Below are positions 8,722 through 17,931 of a stretch of DNA of 64,000 nt, piece after piece. Numbering within the stretch: position 1 is the first letter of the stretch; every line of letters starts with the position of its first letter. Origin of the DNA: Nostoc sp. CENA543 (GTDB lineage: Bacteria > Cyanobacteriota > Cyanobacteriia > Cyanobacteriales > Nostocaceae); contig NZ_CP023278.1 of the NCBI RefSeq assembly GCF_002896875.1, positions 682,001 through 746,000 on the forward strand, in the 5' to 3' direction. The notes below the pieces were generated by a model. It saw only the letters and a program-made list of their open reading frames with translations. It searched no databases and was not told the DNA's origin. A program made the position numbers and the translations under genes.

Positions 8722-9513
8722 ATGCACAAAAATACTAATAAATCTTTAGATGAGTATATAGTTAATAATCATGATGCTAATCATTATCTTTATGAATGAG
8801 CCATAGTTGCTTTTATATTATTAATAGTTTATGGCTTATCCGTAGCTGAATTGATTCCAAATTGGATTGTATTTATCATCATTTCTGTGACTCTACCCCG
8901 TTGGGTTATTAATGTACATGAACTTCTGCATATTAAAAGTAGTAAAGAGATAAATCAGATTATCAGATGCTTGGGTATCAGCCCTATACCACTCTCTATT
9001 TTTACTCTCAGTTATCAACAAATTCATGAAATTCACCTAGCTCATCACCGTCATTCAGCAACAGAGTCTGACCCTGATGCTTACCATATTAGAGGAAATT
9101 TATTTTTGGTTATTTTGAATGCTTTTATTACACCAGAGCAAAGTTCTATTCGTTGGATAAAAGTCAATGGAATTAATTTTCAACTAGGAATAGATTTACT
9201 CATAAAACTATTAATTTTAATAGTTTTAGCTTTTTTAGGCGGACAAAGATTTCTATGGTTTTGGTTGTTTCTACGAATTGTTTATGGACTAGGAGATATA
9301 GTATTTTTCCGTCTTGTTCATCACCAAAAAGGAGAATACGGAACGTTTGCCATGAAAATTCCTAATATTATCGAAACCTGGGGAGGAATAATTTTTGGCT
9401 CAACTGTCATTCAAGCAACAATTCATCACGATGTCCATCATAAACATCCTCGCATTGCAGCACATAATCTAGCTAAAGCCAGGTCATACGTAATTAGTAG
9501 TCCAAACAATTAA
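8722..9513 (+). pseudogene. Membrane fatty-acid desaturase/carotenoid hydroxylase-like protein with an in-frame TGA
   Basis: From the ATG at 8722 the frame runs 25 codons to a TGA at 8797-8799. It then continues open in the same frame for another 237 codons to 9513. The downstream part has histidine boxes HELLH, HEIHLAHHRH and IHHDVHHKH plus several membrane helices, as in the di-iron FA_desaturase superfamily (desaturases, CrtR/CrtW-like enzymes). Residues straight after the TGA (AIVAFILLIVYGLSVAEL) read as the first membrane helix, so the stop splits one gene. A TTG at 8851 could start a shorter product lacking that helix. Sequencing error and readthrough are alternatives. Confidence 0.72.
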
Positions 9514-9547
9514 TTTTTTCATAAGTCGAACAAGGTGAATAATTAAA

Positions 9548-9603
9548 GGTTTGTAGTGAGAACTTTAGTTCTCAAAAAAGGACTAAAGTCTTTACTACGA
9601 ACC
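9548..9603. repeat. Dispersed palindromic element (copy 1)
   Basis: A 56-base imperfect palindrome with arms beginning ggtttgtagtgag and ending ctactacgaacc style, each arm carrying an internal ctttagt motif. A second copy with the same arms lies at 29674-29729. It stands between the desaturase remnant and the CRISPR array. Such elements are multicopy in Nostoc-type genomes and may fold as hairpins in RNA; here it could act as a transcription barrier. Confidence 0.75.
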
Positions 9604-9623
9604 TAAAGCGTCTATGAGTGCTG

Positions 9624-12180
9624 CCTTTAGTCCCCTTGCGGGGAAATGGTTAATGGAAACTCAGTGGGTGCGGGACAAGCAAATTCACTCAGTTTCTAGT
9701 AGTTTTGTTTCAGTCCCCTTGCGGGGAAATGGTTAATGGAAACCCAAACACCCACTGATAAAATCCCACGCCGAAAGTGTTTCAGTCCCCTTGCGGGGAA
9801 ATGGTTAATGGAAACGAAGTTTTACAAGAAGTAAAAGAATTAAAAGTAACGTTTCAGTCCCCTTGCGGGGAAATGGTTAATGGAAACTCAAAAAGACTTT
9901 GAATTATCTAGCAATAGTGGATTTAGGTTTCAGTCCCCTTGCGGGGAAATGGTTAATGGAAACTGACAAATACATAGAACAAGCTATGACAAGAAATGTT
10001 TCAGTCCCCTTGCGGGGAAATGGTTAATGGAAACACGCGTTTTATTTTGTTGTTTTTTCTTCTTACAAAAATAACCAGTTTCAGTCCCCTTGCGGGGAAA
10101 TGGTTAATGGAAACCTGACATTAAAAAAGCTCTAGCGAATAACTAGAGCATGTTTCAGTCCCCTTGCGGGGAAATGGTTAATGGAAACTCCTCCGGCTGC
10201 CATTTCAAGTCTTGTTGAGCAAAAGGGTTTCAGTCCCCTTGCGGGGAAATGGTTAATGGAAACCGCGCCTATTGGCTGGACTACCCAGGTAAACGCTAAG
10301 TTTCAGTCCCCTTGCGGGGAAATGGTTAATGGAAACTTTCTTAGAAGCCAATGAAAAGGATATTATCAGAATTGTTTCAGTCCCCTTGCGGGGAAATGGT
10401 TAATGGAAACCGGTCGCCAAGCGATTGATGATGCTGTGGGAAACGTGTTTCAGTCCCCTTGCGGGGAAATGGTTAATGGAAACCCATCTGTCAACTATGC
10501 AATGCAGGTGACAAACTTGTTTCAGTCCCCTTGCGGGGAAATGGTTAATGGAAACGTGTGAATGGAAATTCAAAAACAATGGCATCTTTACCGTTTCAGT
10601 CCCCTTGCGGGGAAATGGTTAATGGAAACGCTCTAGCTGTTGATGAAAAAGTTGAGTCTATTGACAAGTTTCAGTCCCCTTGCGGGGAAATGGTTAATGG
10701 AAACCTTAACAGAGTTTGGCGTAATTGATACCAGATTCGAGACTTGTTTCAGTCCCCTTGCGGGGAAATGGTTAATGGAAACTTGGGTTTGTTGTTGATT
10801 GGTTTGGAAATCAGTTGTTTCAGTCCCCTTGCGGGGAAATGGTTAATGGAAACCACGCTGGCAGGTCTTTACTTGATGCACAACGGGCTACAGTTTCAGT
10901 CCCCTTGCGGGGAAATGGTTAATGGAAACTTTAGTCTCGGCAGAGCATATATCTATTTGTCCTGGCCAGTTTCAGTCCCCTTGCGGGGAAATGGTTAATG
11001 GAAACCATCATTGGGACAGAAACCCTGCAAATAACCGTCGTGAGGTTTCAGTCCCCTTGCGGGGAAATGGTTAATGGAAACTTAGAAAAGGAGGGAGTTA
11101 AGTTTTCAAATTTTGTTTCAGTCCCCTTGCGGGGAAATGGTTAATGGAAACTCGCGCTTTCTTCACGGGGGGCTGCTCGTTGTATGGTTTCAGTCCCCTT
11201 GCGGGGAAATGGTTAATGGAAACCCCATGATCTATATGTTTGAGCTTTAGTTGTATCTAGTTTCAGTCCCCTTGCGGGGAAATGGTTAATGGAAACCTTA
11301 ATTTTGCCTGCATCTTCAAGCATCCCTAAATGTTTCAGTCCCCTTGCGGGGAAATGGTTAATGGAAACTGTTTCTCCGTTATCCAATGATGATACAACTC
11401 GCTAGTTTCAGTCCCCTTGCGGGGAAATGGTTAATGGAAACATCGTGGAGGCTAATTTGGCGGATGCCCTCCAAGCGTTTCAGTCCCCTTGCGGGGAAAT
11501 GGTTAATGGAAACCTAACGGTAACTTCTAGTGCCTCAGTAACTCTTGGGTTTCAGTCCCCTTGCGGGGAAATGGTTAATGGAAACAGTTTTACTAGCCTC
11601 AGCGATCGCACTTACCTACAAGCGTTTCAGTCCCCTTGCGGGGAAATGGTTAATGGAAACCCATAGCGGACTCTAAGACTCCCAAGACTCCTTTGTGTTT
11701 CAGTCCCCTTGCGGGGAAATGGTTAATGGAAACCTCTCGCCGTTATTTTTGCCAATTGTTGGCGAATGAACGTTTCAGTCCCCTTGCGGGGAAATGGTTA
11801 ATGGAAACCCTTCCACTCTTCATATTTGTATTCGGAAGGGATAAGAGTTTCAGTCCCCTTGCGGGGAAATGGTTAATGGAAACCCTCTGGGAATCCTGGT
11901 GGCATTTCTACGGCTGCCACAGGAAAGTTTCAGTCCCCTTGCGGGGAAATGGTTAATGGAAACCATCCGGTTAGTTATAAGTTAATTTGTATTACTTGTT
12001 TCAGTCCCCTTGCGGGGAAATGGTTAATGGAAACATAGTGACACAGAAACACTCAAAGGATTACAGCAAGTTTCAGTCCCCTTGCGGGGAAATGGTTAAT
12101 GGAAACCACACTAGGTTTTTGCAATTAATTAGTTTTGTTGCTCGTTTCAGTCCCCTTGCGGGGAAATGGTTAATGGAAAC
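9624..12180 (-). CRISPR. CRISPR array, 35 repeats of 37 bp and 34 spacers
   Basis: The 37-base repeat reads on the plus strand GTTTCAGTCCCCTTGC at its start and GGTTAATGGAAAC at its end, with an internal palindrome CCCC-TTGC-GGGG. I counted 35 copies, the first at 9624-9660 and the last at 12144-12180, with 34 unique spacers of 33-46 bases. The first copy has three changes in its first five bases; all others look identical. On the minus strand the repeat ends in ACTGAAAC, the usual 8-base crRNA 5' handle. Together with the degenerate copy at the 9624 end, this places the leader after 12180 and transcription on the minus strand. No cas gene is present in the window, so processing proteins must act in trans. 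Subtype cannot be assigned. Confidence 0.98.
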
Positions 12181-12470
12181 AGCTCGGTACTGAAACTGAT
12201 ATAGAGCAAGCTTCCTGGGGAGCATTTTGACGAGTCGCAAAATTAGGTCGATTTCAGCCCACCTTATTGCGAGTAATTTGCAACTTCCCGAATAATAGAA
12301 ACGCTGTAGTTATTATGTTGTCAAGGTTCTGGCGATTTTGACGAATCCCCCAGGGTTTTCGCCCTCGATTCGACTCGTCAATCATCAAGCTTATTACATC
12401 ATCATAGGATGAGTATTTGCTATTGTCGAGTGTTTTCTTTAATCCAGTCTACAACACCACTCCTGTAGAT
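12181..12470 (-). promoter_or_regulatory. Probable CRISPR leader
   Basis: This non-coding stretch lies between the leader-proximal repeat and the clpC terminator. A minus-strand TTGACA at 12319-12324 could be a -35 box, with TATTAT (21-base spacing) or TTTCTA (17-base spacing) as weak -10 candidates; the transcript would then start about 100 bases before the first repeat. TTGACGAGTCG at 12227-12237 is an exact inverted copy of 12371-12381, and TTTTGACGAATC at 12336-12347 is a related third copy. These could be sites for the adaptation machinery or a regulator. The assignment rests on array polarity; the promoter itself is uncertain. Confidence 0.55.
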
Positions 12471-12471
12471 C

Positions 12472-12505
12472 AAAAACCTCTGATAGCAGAGTACCAGAGG
12501 TTTTT
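12472..12505 (-). terminator. Rho-independent terminator of clpC
   Basis: AAAAACCTCTG and CAGAGGTTTTT form a perfect 11-base stem around a 12-base loop, with T-runs in either direction. It lies 28 bases after the clpC stop and is symmetrical enough to work on both strands, insulating clpC from the CRISPR leader. Confidence 0.88.
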
Positions 12506-12533
12506 ATGGCATACTATTTTGCTGATTTAAATA

Positions 12534-14984
12534 TTAACCAGCATTTGCTAATAGTAATTCGCGTTTTTCTGAGTCGCGTACCTTAACTTGTCCATCATCA
12601 TCGACATCCACGACGGCGGTACAACCTTCGCTGATTTCACCAGCTAGCATGGCTTCAGCAAGGGAATCTTCCAACAGGCGCATGATGGCGCGACGTAATG
12701 GTCTAGCACCGTAGCTGGGGTCATAACCTTCCCTGACTACTAAGTCTTTGAACCTTTCGGTAACTTCTAAGGTGATACCTTTTTCTGTCAGGCGGCTAGC
12801 GACATCACGCAGCATAATTTCGGCAATTTGCTTGACTTCATCCTTAGATAGTTGAGTGAAGACGATAATTTCATCCACCCGGTTGAGAAATTCAGGACGG
12901 AAGTAATTTTTCAGTTCTTCGTTGACTAGGTTACGGATGCGGTGGTAACTAGCATCTGGTTGGTTGTCGAATTCAAAGCCTAAACCGCCGCCACCTTTTT
13001 CAATTACCTTAGAACCAATGTTAGAGGTCAAGATAATTAAGGTGTTCTTGAAGTCTACCTTACGACCTTTTGCGTCAGTTAGGTGTCCGTCATCGAGAAT
13101 TTGCAGCAGCATATTGAACACATCGGGGTGCGCTTTTTCGATTTCGTCGAATAGCAGCACGGTGTAAGGTCTGCGGCGTACAGCTTCGGTGAGTTGTCCG
13201 CCTTCGTCGTAACCGACGTAACCAGGAGGTGAACCGATGAGTTTAGATACTGTGTGGCTTTCCATGTATTCGGACATATCTAACCGAATCATGGCATCTT
13301 CTGCACCGAAGAAGTAAGTTGCTAAGGCTTTGGCTAGTTCGGTTTTACCAACGCCGGTGGGGCCGGAGAAGATAAAGCTAGCGATGGGACGGTTGGGATT
13401 TTTTAACCCGACTCTGGCGCGACGGATGGCGCGAGACACGGCTGTCACTGCTTGTTCTTGACCGATAAGCCGCTTGTGTAGGGTGTCTTCTAAGTGCAGG
13501 AGTAATTCTGACTCAGACTCGGTGAGTTTGTTGACGGGGACACCAGTCCAAGAAGCGACGATTTGGGCGATGTCTTCTTCGTCTACGACGATGGGGTGAG
13601 TGGCTGTTTCAGTGGAAGCGGCTTGCAGTTCTGCTTCTAGGGCGATTTCTTGGTCGCGCAGTTCCCCGGCTTTATCGAAGTTTTGCAGTCTGACGGCTTC
13701 GTTTTTCGCTTTGGCGACTTCCCGCAGTTTCCGCTTGAGTTCTTTATCGGTGGAAATTTGAGAGTTTCTCAGACGTACCCGTGAACCTGCTTCATCAATT
13801 AAGTCTATAGCTTTGTCGGGTAAAAAGCGATCGCTAATATAACGATCTGATAACTCAGCCGCCGCAATCAAGGCTTCATCAGCAATTTGCACTCGGTGGT
13901 GTTGTTCGTAAACTCCGCGCAAACCGTAGAGGATTTCAATGGTTTCAGATACAGAGGGTTCACCGACTAAAATCGGTTGAAAACGTCGTTCTAAGGCGGC
14001 ATCGCGTTCAATATGTTGGCGATACTCATCTAAGGTGGTAGCACCAATACATTGCAGTTCACCCCGTGCTAAGGCTGGTTTGAGGATGTTGGCTGCATCT
14101 AAGCCGCCTTCAGTCCCCCCCGCACCGACTAGGGTATGAATTTCATCAATGACTAAGATGACATTTCCGGCTGTGCGGACTTCATCGACAATTTTTTTGA
14201 TGCGTTCTTCAAAGTCTCCCCGGAAGCGAGTCCCCGCCACCAATAACCCCATGTCGAGGCTGATGACTTGCTTACCTTCCAAGACTTCGGGGACATCTTG
14301 GTTAATGATACGCTGTGCCAAACCTTCGGCGATCGCTGTTTTACCTACCCCTGGTTCACCAATTAACACAGGGTTATTCTTCGTGCGGCGACCGAGAATT
14401 TGAATAGCGCGTTCAATTTCTTTTTGACGACCCACTACAGGGTCAAGCTTACCTTCTTGAGCGAGTTTGGTGAGGTTTCTGCCAAATTCCTCTGTGGTGA
14501 GGGTTTGGTTGCGTCTGGGACTACCAGCACCACTACCTACCGTCACTGGATCTTCACCTAAACGCCGAATCACAGCAGTCCGAACATTTCTGAGGTCAAC
14601 ACCCAGATTTTGCAACACTTTGGCGGCGACACCTTCACCTGATTCTGTTAAACCTAGTAGTAAGTGTTCTGTGTTGATGTAATTATGACCTAGACTGTGA
14701 GCTTCTCTAAATGATTGCTCAAATAGACTTTTGACTTTAGGAGTAAAGGGAATTTCTGGTGGAACGAAACCAGTACCCCTACCAATAATTTTTTCGACTT
14801 CCCGACGTGCGTCTTTGAGAGTCACACCCAACTCATTCAGCACTTTGGCAGCAACCCCAGTTCCTTCTCCCATCAAACCCAGGAGAATTTGTTCAGTTCC
14901 TACGAAGTTGTGTCCCAGGCGACGTGCTTCCTCCTGAGCGAGCATAATCACTTTGATGGCTTCGGAAGTGAAGTGTTCAAACAT
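12534..14984 (-). CDS. clpC: ATP-dependent Clp protease ATP-binding subunit ClpC
   Basis: An 816-residue Hsp100 AAA+ unfoldase that feeds proteins to the ClpP/ClpR protease. In order: two Clp-N repeats (residues 1-150), AAA1 with Walker [10 protein letters not shown] and Walker [11 protein letters not shown], a middle coiled coil of the short ClpC type (about 410-460), AAA2 with Walker [10 protein letters not shown] and Walker [12 protein letters not shown], then the C-terminal D2-small domain. The ClpP-docking loop GFEFDNQ region is of ClpC type. Length is normal. The 232-base upstream region (14985-15216) separates it from a divergent DUF3288 gene and should hold both promoters; I could not place them. 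A strong terminator follows. Confidence 0.97.
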   Translation of the reverse strand: MFEHFTSEAIKVIMLAQEEARRLGHNFVGTEQILLGLMGEGTGVAAKVLNELGVTLKDARREVEKIIGRGTGFVPPEIPFTPKVKSLFEQSFREAHSLGHNYINTEHLLLGLTESGEGVAAKVLQNLGVDLRNVRTAVIRRLGEDPVTVGSGAGSPRRNQTLTTEEFGRNLTKLAQEGKLDPVVGRQKEIERAIQILGRRTKNNPVLIGEPGVGKTAIAEGLAQRIINQDVPEVLEGKQVISLDMGLLVAGTRFRGDFEERIKKIVDEVRTAGNVILVIDEIHTLVGAGGTEGGLDAANILKPALARGELQCIGATTLDEYRQHIERDAALERRFQPILVGEPSVSETIEILYGLRGVYEQHHRVQIADEALIAAAELSDRYISDRFLPDKAIDLIDEAGSRVRLRNSQISTDKELKRKLREVAKAKNEAVRLQNFDKAGELRDQEIALEAELQAASTETATHPIVVDEEDIAQIVASWTGVPVNKLTESESELLLHLEDTLHKRLIGQEQAVTAVSRAIRRARVGLKNPNRPIASFIFSGPTGVGKTELAKALATYFFGAEDAMIRLDMSEYMESHTVSKLIGSPPGYVGYDEGGQLTEAVRRRPYTVLLFDEIEKAHPDVFNMLLQILDDGHLTDAKGRKVDFKNTLIILTSNIGSKVIEKGGGGLGFEFDNQPDASYHRIRNLVNEELKNYFRPEFLNRVDEIIVFTQLSKDEVKQIAEIMLRDVASRLTEKGITLEVTERFKDLVVREGYDPSYGARPLRRAIMRLLEDSLAEAMLAGEISEGCTAVVDVDDDGQVKVRDSEKRELLLANAG

Positions 14985-15216
14985 AGCGGGTTCTTGCTCC
15001 CTTGCTGCTTGGACTTTGGGCGATCTAATAATTTCACCCTTATCTAAACTTTTTTGTATTTTCTTAAAGATAATGTATCTTTATCTCTGATGGGGTGACA
15101 GTGGTGAGAGCCGTATGCACTCAGGGGTGGTAGCCGTCATCTTTAATTATCGTGCTACGGGCAGGTTTTAGTTTTAGACTCGGTAATGAGATTCCAATTT
15201 TACCACAGTATCAACT

Positions 15217-15513
15217 ATGACCGAACAGCACGGAAGTAAAGACCAACAGCACCCACTTTACAACCGCGATCGCCCTCTTATTGATATTCTACTAAGTCAA
15301 ACCGCCACAGACTACAATTTAGCCGAATTAGCCCGTCTCAGAATCCGTTATCAAGGCTTCCCAGGCGCGAGGGACATACAAAGCGACCTAGATAAAGTTT
15401 TGCAACAATGGGGCTTAACTGAGGCGGAATTATTCGAGAAAACCCGACAATTGCATGATATTGGCGGTATTTATAAAAGTCGCGGCAAACGAGAGGAGCA
15501 GGATTGGAATTAG
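15217..15513 (+). CDS. DUF3288 family protein
   Basis: A 98-residue cyanobacterial protein of the DUF3288 family, recognised by QHPLYNRDRPLIDILLSQ, ARLRIRYQGFPGARDIQ and a C-terminal GGIYKSRGKREEQDWN. It is soluble, charged and has no membrane segment. Function unknown. It is divergent from clpC and convergent with the MlaD gene; the 78 bases after it are CCCCTGC-rich low-complexity sequence. Confidence 0.85.
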   Translation: MTEQHGSKDQQHPLYNRDRPLIDILLSQTATDYNLAELARLRIRYQGFPGARDIQSDLDKVLQQWGLTEAELFEKTRQLHDIGGIYKSRGKREEQDWN

Positions 15514-15591
15514 GCAGGGGGCGTATCAATTCAAAATTCAAGAGTTTTTCTGTCTCTGCTCCCCTGCTCCCCTGCCCCCTGCCCCCCTGCC

Positions 15592-16977
15592 TCATTCCCC
15601 ACTCCGATATTGCCGTAATTTCTGCAAAAGCTTCTCCTGAGATGATGTAGGACTAGTGGGGTTAACCGTACTTTCAATTTTGCTGGATGTGGGATTGTTG
15701 GTGGGTTTTTCTGGTTGGTTGGAGGTTAACACTAATTGGGATTTGCTGGCGGCGGCTTGCATGGACTCTAAAGTTACAGCAACATTGACTTGCTCTTGCA
15801 TTTGGTCTGTGGAAGAGACTAGGGTACTCAAACCGTTGACTAGTTGCCGTAAGTTATCGCGAAATTTGGGATCTCCAGTTAATTCGTCTAAATCAGAGGT
15901 GATTTTTTGGGTGTTTTCAAATGTTACTCTGGCTGAGTCTAGGGTTTGTTGCAGCAGCAGAGCGTTTTTAGGATCATTTAATGCCTGAGTGGCATCTTTT
16001 AAGTTAGCGGATGCTTGGGCGGCGTTGGCTGAGAGGGTTTCTAAATTTTTCAGTAATTCCCCGTCGGATAACCGCGTAATGGCGGGGGAAAGACTACTGA
16101 CTGTTAACCGCAGTTGGTTGCTAGTTTCAGTGATGTTATTCAATGCACTCACTAATGTAGAACGATTAGAGGTAACTAGTTCATCTAATTGAGTGAGTAA
16201 CTTATTAGCTTGAGCTGCGGTAGTGCTGAATTGACTAGCAGTGTTACCTAATTGGTCTACAGTCTTGGTGGTGGAAACGGTGAGTTTATTGGTGGCTTGT
16301 TGGATAGAATTGGCAGTGGCGGCAAATGTCCCGATTTGTCCTTGAAAGCTTCTGCTTAATCTCCCGACATCTCGACTCAATGAGGAGACGCTAGTAGCGG
16401 CTTCTGCTGAGGTTTCTAGTAATCTATTTACTCGTTGATAAAATTCAGGATTATTATAAGTGGTTGCTAATTGCGTGCTACTACGGATGAGTTCATCTAG
16501 ACTGATACCAATTTGACCCTTGAGCCGAGAACCATTGCAAACAATCAGAGTGCGATCGCAATTTTTATCCAGAGGTTTAGCGATTTTATCTTGAGTTGGT
16601 AGTGAAGATTTGGGCGTGATATCAACAATACTTTCACTAATTAAGCCGCTTTGGTTAGCTTCAACCAAAACATCACGGGGAATAATTAAATCAGCTTGGG
16701 CAATTTCAATTTCTACTTCTACAGCATTTGGCTTGGGTTCAATGCGAGCAATATTCCCGACTTTTACACCCCGATAACGCACAGGCGCGCCTTTTTGCAT
16801 ACCGCCAGCATTGGCAAATTCTACAATAGCTTTGTAGGAACTACGAGAGGCTGTGACTCGATTGAGCCAGAGAACGATCACAAAAAATGCTCCTAGTCCC
16901 AGTAAAACCAATAATCCGACTGAGCCTTCCCTTAACGTCCGTCGAGATGCAAAACGAGTGGTGATAGAATCGCGCAT
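15592..16977 (-). CDS. MlaD/MCE-domain lipid transport protein
   Basis: A protein with one N-terminal membrane helix (SVGLLVLLGLGAFFVIVLWL) followed by an MCE domain (VEFANAGGMQKGAPVRYRGVKVG...) and a long helical tail rich in Ser, Thr, Asn and Gln up to the C-terminus. I place the start at the ATG at 16977, 16 bases after the ATPase stop, giving 461 residues. An upstream in-frame ATG at 17031 would overlap the ATPase gene. In Mla-type systems the MCE protein forms a periplasmic ring that carries phospholipids between membranes. The long tail is expected to form a tube or needle, as in YebT/LetB or chloroplast TGD2. Its partner ATPase lies just upstream; the MlaE permease is not in the window. 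Confidence 0.85.
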   Translation of the reverse strand: MRDSITTRFASRRTLREGSVGLLVLLGLGAFFVIVLWLNRVTASRSSYKAIVEFANAGGMQKGAPVRYRGVKVGNIARIEPKPNAVEVEIEIAQADLIIPRDVLVEANQSGLISESIVDITPKSSLPTQDKIAKPLDKNCDRTLIVCNGSRLKGQIGISLDELIRSSTQLATTYNNPEFYQRVNRLLETSAEAATSVSSLSRDVGRLSRSFQGQIGTFAATANSIQQATNKLTVSTTKTVDQLGNTASQFSTTAAQANKLLTQLDELVTSNRSTLVSALNNITETSNQLRLTVSSLSPAITRLSDGELLKNLETLSANAAQASANLKDATQALNDPKNALLLQQTLDSARVTFENTQKITSDLDELTGDPKFRDNLRQLVNGLSTLVSSTDQMQEQVNVAVTLESMQAAASKSQLVLTSNQPEKPTNNPTSSKIESTVNPTSPTSSQEKLLQKLRQYRSGE

Positions 16978-16993
16978 ATTATTCTTTGCCCAA

Positions 16994-17776
16994 CTAACCA
17001 ACAACCTGAATTGGCCCTTGTACACTTCCACTCATAAATTGATGAATTAATGGATGGTCTGTGTTATTTAGTTCACTAACTGAACCTTGCCACTGCACTT
17101 TACCTTGATAAAGGAATACTAGTTTATCAGCAGTACGCCGTATTGTACTATCTTGATGTGTCACGATCGCATAGGTACTGCAAACACCTTGAGTAGTTTG
17201 TAATCCCCGAATTAAATCTTCTATTACCGTAGAAGCAATGGGATCAAGTCCGGCTGTCGGTTCATCGTAAAGTAAAACCTCTGCGCCTTCTTCGGGATTA
17301 TCAGGGTTAGCCATAATCGCACGCGCAAAACTCACCCGTTTTCGCATCCCTCCAGATAACTCCGACGGGTAGAGATGACCAATACCTGGTAAACCCACCA
17401 TTTCCAGTTTTTCCCTGACTAATTCTTGAATGCGCGATCGCGATAACTTAGAGTTTTGATACAGTAAAAACCCCACATTCTCTTCCACAGTCAACGAATC
17501 AAATAAAGCTGCCTGCTGAAATACCATACCAATACCCACAGGGTCATGACCATCTTCAATTAACCCCTCTCTTTTTACTCCTTGCACGTAAACTTCCCCC
17601 TCATCAGGAGTAATTAAACCAGCAATTACCCGTAAGATCGTCGATTTACCGGTTCCCGAAGGGCCGATAATTCCTAAAGCCTCCCCCCGATAAATCGTTA
17701 AGTCCACATTATCTAAAACCCGATTGTTCCCAAAGGATTTAGAAACGCCTTTTAGTTCAATTAGTGGTTCAGTCAT
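16994..17776 (-). CDS. MlaF-like ABC transporter ATP-binding protein
   Basis: A 260-residue ABC ATPase of the Mla/Ttg2A/TGD3 type. Motifs: Walker A GPSGTGKST, signature LSGGMRKRVSFARAI, Walker B VLLYDEPTAGLDP and switch IVTHQDSTIRRTADKL. The GGMRKRV signature and the TAGLDPIAS sequence are characteristic of MCE-associated ATPases. It precedes the MCE gene by 16 bases. The start codon lies within the last unit of a TAATGAC heptamer repeat, so no normal ribosome-binding site precedes it. It would energise lipid transfer between envelope or thylakoid membranes together with an MlaE permease encoded elsewhere. Confidence 0.87.
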   Translation of the reverse strand: MTEPLIELKGVSKSFGNNRVLDNVDLTIYRGEALGIIGPSGTGKSTILRVIAGLITPDEGEVYVQGVKREGLIEDGHDPVGIGMVFQQAALFDSLTVEENVGFLLYQNSKLSRSRIQELVREKLEMVGLPGIGHLYPSELSGGMRKRVSFARAIMANPDNPEEGAEVLLYDEPTAGLDPIASTVIEDLIRGLQTTQGVCSTYAIVTHQDSTIRRTADKLVFLYQGKVQWQGSVSELNNTDHPLIHQFMSGSVQGPIQVVG

Positions 17777-17860
17777 TAGTCATTAGTCATTAGTCATTAG
17801 TCATTAGTCATTAGTCATTAGTCATTGGGCATGGGGCATGGGGCATGGGGCATGGGGCAT
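17772..17860. repeat. Two adjoining heptamer STRRs
   Basis: Plus-strand GTCATTA is repeated seven times plus a partial copy (17772-17826), then GGGCATG four times plus a partial copy (17827-17860). The first block includes the start codon of the MlaF-like gene on the minus strand. Copy number in such tracts usually varies between strains. Confidence 0.95.
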
Positions 17861-17931
17861 TGAGAATTTAGATATATAATCTCTCTTGTCTCCCCTACAC
17901 CCTTACACCCTTACACCCCTACACCCCTCTC

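Noticed and set aside
8472-8729. 85-codon minus-strand frame before the ABC ATPase
   Set aside because: It crosses the ATTGCGA tandem repeat, has no ribosome-binding site and shows no protein family signature.
10744-12193. Several plus-strand frames across the CRISPR array
   Set aside because: They translate the repeat over and over (QSPCGEMVNGN or SPLAGKWLMET) and exist only because repeat and spacer lengths avoid stops.
12181-12200. Possible extra degenerate repeat after the last CRISPR repeat (tactgaaactg)
   Set aside because: Only about eight bases match and the spacing is wrong; it reads as leader sequence.
15090-15140. GAGCCGTATGC resembling the start of group II intron domain V
   Set aside because: The rest of the domain V hairpin (loop and GTACGGTTC return strand) is missing and no intron-encoded protein is near.
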